DNA from: JAHEJJ01 sp965212205
GTDB taxonomy: Bacteria > Bacteroidota > Bacteroidia > Flavobacteriales > Flavobacteriaceae
Assembly (NCBI GenBank): GCA_965212205.1
Contig: CBDBUX010000017.1
Coordinates: 1-64,000 of the forward strand
DNA length: 64,000 bases
Direction: 5' to 3'
In this document: positions 58,625-64,000 of the stretch, piece by piece
Numbering within the stretch: position 1 is the stretch's first letter
Layout of the letters: every line of letters begins with the position of its first letter
Made by a program: the position numbers and the translations under genes
Notes under the pieces: generated by a model
Told to the model about the DNA's origin: nothing
What the model saw: the letters and a program-made list of their open reading frames with translations, nothing else
Database searches by the model: none

Positions 58625-59383
58625 ATGAAAAAACTCAATGAACAACGAATTCTTGTAACCGGAGCATCCAAGGGTATCGGTTTAGCCATAGCCAGGGAAA
58701 TGCTTGAACAAGGGGCACTACTTGTGCTTCACTACCACAAGACTGCAAAAACGGTTGAAGCGCTACAACAGGAGTATGGGGAGGATAAAGTTGCCTTGGT
58801 AAGAGCAAATTTAGAGGACGCACAACAGACAGCTAAAATGTTTGATGATGCCTCAGCCCGATACGAGGGTCTGGATTCTGTTGTGATCAATGCCGGAATA
58901 TTTGAAGCCTGCAGTATCGATACGGAATGGGAAAATTGGTACAATAACTGGCAGAGAACAATTCGGGTTAACCTCGATGCCGCAGGAATTATTACACGCC
59001 TGGGTCTTGAACTATTCAAAAAGCAAAATCAAGGCCGACTCATTTATATTGGCAGTCGAGCAGCTTTTAGAGGAGAAACCCAAGAATATTTAGCCTATGC
59101 CGCCTCCAAGGGAGGTCTCACATCCCTGGCCAAGAGTGTGGCCCGTTCTTTCGGTCGGTTTAATATCAAGTCGTTTGTCATTGCCCCCGGCTTTACAAGA
59201 ACTGAAATGGCATTGGAGGCTATATCTAAAATCGGCGAAGAGCAGGTGTTGAAAAATCTGGCCTTAAATAAACTGACACGGCCCGAAGATATAGCACCTT
59301 TGGTAGCTTTTATGGCCAGTGGTCAGATGGATCATGCCACCGGTACCACCATTGACCTGAATGCAGGAAGCCATATCCGGTAG
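58625..59383 (+). CDS. SDR family oxidoreductase
   Basis: 252 residues. The cofactor motif is TGASKGIG at 12-19, the NNAG-like segment is INAGIFE, the catalytic residues are Ser in IYIGSRAAF and YxxxK in YAASKGG, and PGFTR follows. The pattern is of a classical short-chain dehydrogenase (FabG-like). Substrate unknown. No operon partner; the next gene starts 81 bases later. Confidence 0.9.
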   Translation: MKKLNEQRILVTGASKGIGLAIAREMLEQGALLVLHYHKTAKTVEALQQEYGEDKVALVRANLEDAQQTAKMFDDASARYEGLDSVVINAGIFEACSIDTEWENWYNNWQRTIRVNLDAAGIITRLGLELFKKQNQGRLIYIGSRAAFRGETQEYLAYAASKGGLTSLAKSVARSFGRFNIKSFVIAPGFTRTEMALEAISKIGEEQVLKNLALNKLTRPEDIAPLVAFMASGQMDHATGTTIDLNAGSHIR

Positions 59384-59464
59384 ACGCTTAAGTAGATCGA
59401 TCTTCATTATTTTTATTTCGCGTATGATCGGGATCATTGTTATCCCATTTCTAATCCAGTTCCT

Positions 59465-60010
59465 TTGCAAAAACGATTGGTAATGCTTTGGATTGTACTC
59501 GGTATATTGTTCATATTATTGGTACTATACGTTTTATTTCTGCCGCTCGACCTGGTTATAAACACGATTCAGAATCAATACTATATCAGAGCTGGGGCCA
59601 TAGCAAGAGCCAGATTTGCCATCGATGAAAATTACCTGTTTCGAATCGAACTAAGAACATTAGGGATTCCTTATTCCATTTATCCCCTTCGAAAGAAAAA
59701 GAGGATTAAAAAGGATTCGAAACCAAAAAAGAAAAGAACAAGGCACTTTAAATGGTCTTACATCAATACGCTAATTCGCCTGATAAAATCATTTGAACTG
59801 AAGCGTTTTACCTTGTACCTGGATACAGGAAATTGCATAACTAATGCAAAACTATATCCTGTATTTGCTTACCTCAATTTCAGAGGAGGTGATTTACAGG
59901 TAAATTTTAAGGGCGAGAATCAACTACACCTCCATCTTCAAAACAGACCCATACGTATAGTTAAATCGTTTATTAACCCTAAAAAATTTTATTATGGAAT
60001 TACACTTTGA
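59465..60010 (+). CDS. DUF2953/YtfI-like membrane-anchored protein
   Basis: 181 residues. An N-terminal helix (about 8-27) is followed by a beta-rich segment, a Lys/Arg-rich stretch (RKKKRIKKDSKPKKKR) near 75-92, and a conserved-looking C-terminal half (LYLDTGNCITNAKLYPVFAYLNFRGGDLQV). I assign it to the DUF2953 group because it pairs with a YtfJ gene as ytfI does in spore formers, so the call rests partly on context. The start is TTG 59465, with ATG 59483 as an alternative. It overlaps ytfJ by 17 bases. Confidence 0.55.
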   Translation: MQKRLVMLWIVLGILFILLVLYVLFLPLDLVINTIQNQYYIRAGAIARARFAIDENYLFRIELRTLGIPYSIYPLRKKKRIKKDSKPKKKRTRHFKWSYINTLIRLIKSFELKRFTLYLDTGNCITNAKLYPVFAYLNFRGGDLQVNFKGENQLHLHLQNRPIRIVKSFINPKKFYYGITL

Positions 60011-60365
60011 AGAATTATTAACACAGATTACAGATTTTATGAAATCTGAAGCAAAAACCGAAACTGTGGTTGGAGAACAGTTTAAGCTTGGTGAATTTCT
60101 TTGTGTACCAGTTATCAAGGTAGGCATGGGATTTGGATCAGGTGGTGGCGAAGGTGTTGAAGCCAAGACCAAAAAAGGTCAGGGTATGGGCGCCGGAGCA
60201 GGTGTCGGTATTGAACCTATCGGCTTTTTGATCACTAAGGGCGACGAGATCTCCTTTCTTGAAGCTGGGAAGGCACATGGTCTTGCTGCAGCATTCGAAA
60301 AAGTTCCTGAACTGATAGAAAAGTTTGTTGAAACTAAGAGAAAAGATGAAGAATTGATGGTCTGA
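59994..60365 (+). CDS. GerW/YtfJ family protein
   Basis: 123 residues. The family core GMGFGSGGGEG is followed by a second Gly-rich strand (GQGMGAGAGVGIEPIGFL) and a helical C terminus. In Bacillus, YtfJ (GerW) acts in spore germination; Bacteroidota do not sporulate, so its role here is unknown. It overlaps the YtfI-like gene by 17 bases and so is co-translated with it. A strong hairpin follows its stop. Confidence 0.88.
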   Translation: MELHFEELLTQITDFMKSEAKTETVVGEQFKLGEFLCVPVIKVGMGFGSGGGEGVEAKTKKGQGMGAGAGVGIEPIGFLITKGDEISFLEAGKAHGLAAAFEKVPELIEKFVETKRKDEELMV

Positions 60366-60403
60366 ACCGATCAAAAAACAATCTGATTGCTATTTAAAGC
60401 CAA

Positions 60404-60435
60404 AGGGCGGGGAATTGTTTCCCCGTCCTGTTTGT
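60404..60435 (+). terminator. Terminator after the YtfJ-like gene
   Basis: AGGGCGGGGAA / TTCCCCGTCCT stem with one G-T pair and a 4-base loop, followed by GTTTGTATTC, a weak T-rich tail. Confidence 0.6.
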
Positions 60436-60622
60436 ATTCTAAGTTGTTGTTTGGAGTTTTGAGATCCTTTGCCGACAGCTCACCCAGCAAAACAACCATC
60501 TGCATAATCAAATATTCACTTTTCTTCTGCATCTCCGCTTCACCCTATTTAAAAATCATGCAACCGGCTACATTTTCCGACTTACTCGTTATATTAGTTG
60601 TTAACTTCTCAGAGATACGAAT

Positions 60623-61915
60623 TTGAAGCAAACCAAATCTGTGGGCTGGGTCACCGCAACAGCCATTGTGGTTGCCAATATGATTGGAGCAGGGATTTTC
60701 ACCAGCCTGGGATTTCAGTTAGAGGAAACGGTAAATTCCTGGTCCATTGTAATTTTATGGTCATTGGGTGCTCTTATGGCGCTCTGTGGGGCGATGAGCT
60801 ATGCAGAATTAGGCACTTACTGGAAAAGATCGGGTGGAGAGTATCATTTCCTGTCCGAGGCTTTTCATCCCATTGTAGGCTATTTGTCTGGTTGGGTATC
60901 GCTAACCGTAGGATTTGCTGCGCCTGTGGCTTTAGCGACAATGGCCCTTGCGGCTTATGTTGGGCCCTATTTAGAAGTGAATGAAATGGGGCTGGCATTA
61001 TTGGTCATAATCCTGATCAGTGGATTTCATTCCCTTAGCCTTAAGAAGAGCAGTTTATTACAGAACACCACTACGGTTCTTAAACTCGGACTCATCCTGA
61101 TATTCTTATATTTTGGATTTACCAGTTCTTCATCGGATACCGCATATCTATGGGATAATAGCTGGCAGGATGAGGTTTTATTACCGGCATTTGCGGTTTC
61201 CTTTGTTTTTGTGACCTTTTCCTATTCCGGATGGAATGCTGCAGCCTATATCGTAGATGAGATAAAAAATGTAAATCGAAGCCTCCCCAGGGCTTTGATT
61301 TTGGGCACTGTGGTGGTTAGCCTGCTTTATATTTGCCTTAATCTGGTTTTTCTCAAACACAATGGCCTGGACCAAATCCAGGGGGAACTTGAAATCGGCC
61401 AGATTACCGCCATATCCCTATTTGGGGGTACAGGAGGTGAACTCATGAGCTTTGGGATTGCCCTTTTACTGATTTCCAGTGTCAGCGCTATGATTTGGGC
61501 CGGGCCCAGAGTGACACAGGTTATGGGCGAGGACCATAGTTTTTGGCGCTGGTTCTCTATAAAATCTTCAAGAGGCCTTCCACGCAGGGCAATTTGGTTA
61601 CAAGCCTTTATCAGTATCGGACTAGTACTTACAGGAACCTTTGAACAGGTGATCATTTACAGTGGATTTGTACTTCAATTGTTTTCGGCACTTGCCGTGG
61701 CGGCCGTATTCGTAATACGCAGACGAGGCGAAGACCAAGATGGCTTTAAGAGCCCTTTTTATCCCTTTCCACAATTGGTGTTTTTAATTTTCAGCCTTTG
61801 GGTCCTGGTGTATTTAATCATGGCTCAACCAATAGAAACCGGGCTGGGTATGATCAATATATTGCTGGGATTCCTGCTCTATCGGTTCAATAGGCCTAGA
61901 TATTCAAAAAAATAA
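60623..61915 (+). CDS. APC-family amino acid permease
   Basis: 430 residues with about twelve hydrophobic helices. The first helix has VVANMIGAGIFTSLG, the substrate-binding glycine-rich break of the APC superfamily; SGGEYHFL and GWNAAAYIVDEIKN are further family segments. It imports or exchanges an amino acid or polyamine; which one cannot be read. The start is TTG 60623, immediately giving KQTKSVGWVTA. It stands alone. Confidence 0.9.
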   Translation: MKQTKSVGWVTATAIVVANMIGAGIFTSLGFQLEETVNSWSIVILWSLGALMALCGAMSYAELGTYWKRSGGEYHFLSEAFHPIVGYLSGWVSLTVGFAAPVALATMALAAYVGPYLEVNEMGLALLVIILISGFHSLSLKKSSLLQNTTTVLKLGLILIFLYFGFTSSSSDTAYLWDNSWQDEVLLPAFAVSFVFVTFSYSGWNAAAYIVDEIKNVNRSLPRALILGTVVVSLLYICLNLVFLKHNGLDQIQGELEIGQITAISLFGGTGGELMSFGIALLLISSVSAMIWAGPRVTQVMGEDHSFWRWFSIKSSRGLPRRAIWLQAFISIGLVLTGTFEQVIIYSGFVLQLFSALAVAAVFVIRRRGEDQDGFKSPFYPFPQLVFLIFSLWVLVYLIMAQPIETGLGMINILLGFLLYRFNRPRYSKK

Positions 61916-62168
61916 TCGCCGGTGGTATTTTATCGATCCGCTTAATAAGAGTGTGCCCCGATCGACAAATAACACTGCCATCCCAATGAAAATGGGGGTT
62001 TCCGTTTATCGAAAAAAAAGCAAATACAGGAATAATTTGTAGGAAAATGCGGATATTTGTAATACTTATTGCTGTATTCAAATGCAGCTTAAGTTCTATC
62101 GACTAAAAAAATTGCTGAAAATTTTGATTTGGTTCCTGTGCCATAAGGAACAGTGGTGTTAAATCAGT

Positions 62169-62199
62169 AAGGCGGGATGTTTTCATCCCGCCTTTATAT
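62169..62199. terminator. Bidirectional terminator
   Basis: Perfect 11-base stem AAGGCGGGATG / CATCCCGCCTT with TTTT loop; the plus-strand tail TATATTTTT is T-rich. It lies between the permease (ends 61915) and the convergent hydrolase (ends 62210) and may serve both. Confidence 0.75.
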
Positions 62200-62209
62200 T
62201 TTTGCTTTT

Positions 62210-63004
62210 CTAATCAAGAAACCCGAGAATATACTCTACGACCAGCTCAGGGTCATTTTTATGAATGGAATGACCGCTTCCCTCTACCAAATACCTAGTG
62301 CCCAGCGGCGATAATTTCTTAAGATCCTCATGAAACTCTAGCATTTTTTCTTTTAATTCTTCACTCTCTAAGGTGGTATGCCGGCCTGCCATTAAAACGG
62401 TGAGCGGAACCTCCGGAAAATCAGCTGCCTCATGAAACTCCGCTGAGCTATTTTTGATGAGGTCGAATTCATACCTTCTTTGGCCTTCACCAATATAATC
62501 GAACAACAGATCGTAGAGCAGCGCTTCGTTATCTTTCAGATAATCAAAAAGATCGGGATGTGTAGGATCTATCATTAGTACTCCTTTTACTTCTTCCGGA
62601 TATAAACGCGCGAACATGTTTATAAAGAGTGCACCTCCGGAATGGCCTACCAATATATAAGGAGGTTTTATAACTCGTGCGACCAGATTGGTATGAAGCT
62701 GCTGAGCAACCTCTGCAAAACTATGTGGCGCATCTTTCAGGTTACTGCGGCCATACCCTGCCCGGTCATAAGTATAAACACTGGTATACCGGGCCACAGA
62801 ATCAATGATTCCTGCCCAGGTTTCCATACCGCCCTCGAATCCGGACACAAAAATCACACTGGGAGTTCCAACTCCTTCTTTTACATAAGCGATCCTTTTC
62901 CCAGCCCGTTCTTCGACCTTTACATTTTTTAAAGAAGAACAGGCTGAAAACATGGAGACCATTGCCAATATGGGTAACAAGCTTCTGAGCATCTTAATAT
63001 TCAT
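62210..63004 (-). CDS. Alpha/beta hydrolase lipoprotein
   Basis: 264 residues from ATG 63004, whose signal ends at the lipobox FSAC. The domain has VIFVSGFEGGMETW at the oxyanion loop, the Y-D-R-A-G-Y-G segment (YDRAGYGRSN), nucleophile in GHSGG, an acid near MIDPTHPD or the later AGRHTT loop, and catalytic His in VEGSGHSIH. It is a lipase/esterase-like enzyme facing the periplasm or surface. Other ATGs at 63025 and 62992 are possible. Substrate unknown. Confidence 0.87.
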   Translation of the reverse strand: MNIKMLRSLLPILAMVSMFSACSSLKNVKVEERAGKRIAYVKEGVGTPSVIFVSGFEGGMETWAGIIDSVARYTSVYTYDRAGYGRSNLKDAPHSFAEVAQQLHTNLVARVIKPPYILVGHSGGALFINMFARLYPEEVKGVLMIDPTHPDLFDYLKDNEALLYDLLFDYIGEGQRRYEFDLIKNSSAEFHEAADFPEVPLTVLMAGRHTTLESEELKEKMLEFHEDLKKLSPLGTRYLVEGSGHSIHKNDPELVVEYILGFLD

Positions 63005-63228
63005 GTATAATACAAATAGATTCATGGTGAAGTTATAAAATTAAGCCATGGCATCATAAAAGATAACAGCTTTACCACGCAGGTAATTTTACGCAAGAGG
63101 GAAGCAGCCGCCCGACAATACTTGTTTTGGGCCTTAGCACCTTGATTCTCAGCCTTGAAGTCCTGGTTCCCCATACAGGATACGAATATTATTTAGTACA
63201 TTGGATGATCAAAACAGTGAAATCACCC

Positions 63229-64000
63229 ATGATAAAATCAATTCGTTTACTATTCCTTATTCTGGTATTGGGCACAGTAAATTGCACAAAAGATAGTTCT
63301 GACCCGGTTGCAGAGCTGCCCGAAAGCCCACAAAACAACCCTCCTGCTGAACCCCCTTCGAATACACTGTCGATTGAGGAAAAGTTACAGGCAATTATAG
63401 ATTCGCGCGTAGGACCAGATAAACTTATAGGGGTCTCGGTCTCAATACGTGTTGCTGGAGAGGAACGTTGGAGTTTTACCTCGGGGTCATCGGACGATTC
63501 TACACCTATTAGCAGCGATATGCGATTCGGTATTGCATCCATTACCAAAACCATGGTGGCAGCCGCGGTGATGGCACTTGTAGACGACGGACTCATCGCC
63601 CTTGAAGACCCTATCGGGGATTATATTACACTGAATAATGTAAATGTAGATGAATCTATATCCATATATCAGTTATTAAACCATTTGGCGGGGGTTAAGG
63701 GCTATTTTCATCATCCCGATATCTGGCCCAGGGTAGAAGCTGATCTCCTCACTCCATTGGCACCAATAGAAATTACGGATTATATCGGCGAACCACTTTT
63801 TGATCCCGGCACACAGTATCAGTATTCCAATTCTAATTTCCTGCTTCTCGGCCTTGTGATCGAGGCGGTAAGCGGAAAGACGGTAGGAGAGGTGATGAGA
63901 GAAAAATTTTGGGACCCACTGGGTTTGACCCAAATCTATTTTGGCGCTAATGAATCCATTGAAGGGCCTATCGCCGCGCCATGGCGCGACAATGATGGAG
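63229..64000 (+). CDS. Serine hydrolase, beta-lactamase-like (family S12), lipoprotein, partial at 3' end
   Basis: The frame is open from ATG 63229 to the window end (257 residues seen); another ATG lies at 63205. The signal ends at a lipobox-like VNC, followed by a Pro/Glu-rich linker. The S-x-x-K motif is SITK in IASITKTMVAAAVMALVDDG; the Y-x-N motif is YSNSN followed by FLLLGLVIE. The last KTG-like box would lie outside the window. It is a penicillin-binding-protein-like hydrolase or esterase. It is a second S12 protein in the window, unlike the one at 27365 in its N-terminal part. Confidence 0.88.
   Translation, partial: MIKSIRLLFLILVLGTVNCTKDSSDPVAELPESPQNNPPAEPPSNTLSIEEKLQAIIDSRVGPDKLIGVSVSIRVAGEERWSFTSGSSDDSTPISSDMRFGIASITKTMVAAAVMALVDDGLIALEDPIGDYITLNNVNVDESISIYQLLNHLAGVKGYFHHPDIWPRVEADLLTPLAPIEITDYIGEPLFDPGTQYQYSNSNFLLLGLVIEAVSGKTVGEVMREKFWDPLGLTQIYFGANESIEGPIAAPWRDNDG

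Noticed and set aside
60371..60532. 53-codon ORF on the minus strand beyond the YtfJ-like gene
   Set aside because: Open frame with plausible codons (MQKKSEYLIMQMVV start), but it runs through the terminator hairpin of the convergent gene, has no promoter and no paralogue. Kept only as a weak candidate.

Overview
The window looks like ordinary chromosome of a marine-type Flavobacteriaceae (Bacteroidota). Evidence: several starts fit the Bacteroidota promoter (-33 TTG, -7 TAnnTTTG); Shine-Dalgarno sequences are mostly absent; exported proteins tend to end their signal peptide in AQ or at a lipobox Cys; the primary sigma factor is the short 287-residue Bacteroidota form; and many genes belong to families common in this phylum (DUF418, DUF2461, DUF4251, DUF5916, DUF6155, YaiO, EF-G2). 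I cannot name the genus. No integrase, insertion sequence, CRISPR array or prophage is visible.

Layout. 1-10.6 kb holds housekeeping and envelope genes: the tail of a MoxR/Mg-chelatase-like ATPase, a DUF418 membrane protein, truA, two tandem membrane-anchored alpha/beta hydrolases, the cysE-cysM cysteine pair, DUF2461, a phosphatidylserine decarboxylase preceded by a tiny secreted ORF, and an M19 dipeptidase. 10.8-20.3 kb is a six-gene operon: hybrid histidine kinase with Hpt domain, single-domain response regulator, HEAT-repeat membrane protein, processive GT2 glycosyltransferase, membrane alkaline-phosphatase-superfamily enzyme with TPRs, and a YaiO outer-membrane barrel. It reads as a regulated envelope or exopolysaccharide system. 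20.4-20.7 kb carries two tandem 32/33-residue paralogous mini-ORFs, each followed by a terminator hairpin.

20.8-35.4 kb: rpoD, DUF6155, a GhrA-like reductase, a DEAH helicase with a glycosyltransferase, menB, a serine hydrolase, a lipoprotein-amidase-M14 peptidase operon, tRNA-Leu(CAG), a von Willebrand A lipoprotein and a YdjC-like deacetylase. 35.5-44.0 kb is a molybdenum operon: a two-subunit xanthine-dehydrogenase-family enzyme, then moaD, moaA, mobA, moeB, moeA, xdhC and mocA. moaC and moaE are absent.

44-53 kb is rich in exported proteins: a His/Tyr/Trp-rich protein with ten 13-residue repeats, an amidohydrolase, an ECF sigma/membrane-protein pair, DUF5916, and two SAM methyltransferases with signal peptides. 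53.0-53.5 kb, on the minus strand, carries three tandem basic mini-ORFs, two of them clear paralogues whose codon differences are mostly synonymous. 53.9-64 kb holds an EF-G2-type factor with degenerate G motifs, a CxxC protein, an MscS channel divergent from a BLUF photoreceptor, an SDR, a YtfI/YtfJ-like pair, an amino acid permease, a lipoprotein hydrolase and the start of another serine hydrolase.

The best leads for undescribed biology are the two independent sets of paralogous mini-ORFs (20428-20665 plus, 53105-53504 minus), and next the kinase-HEAT-GT2-YaiO operon. All family assignments were made by eye from motifs; no database search was run.
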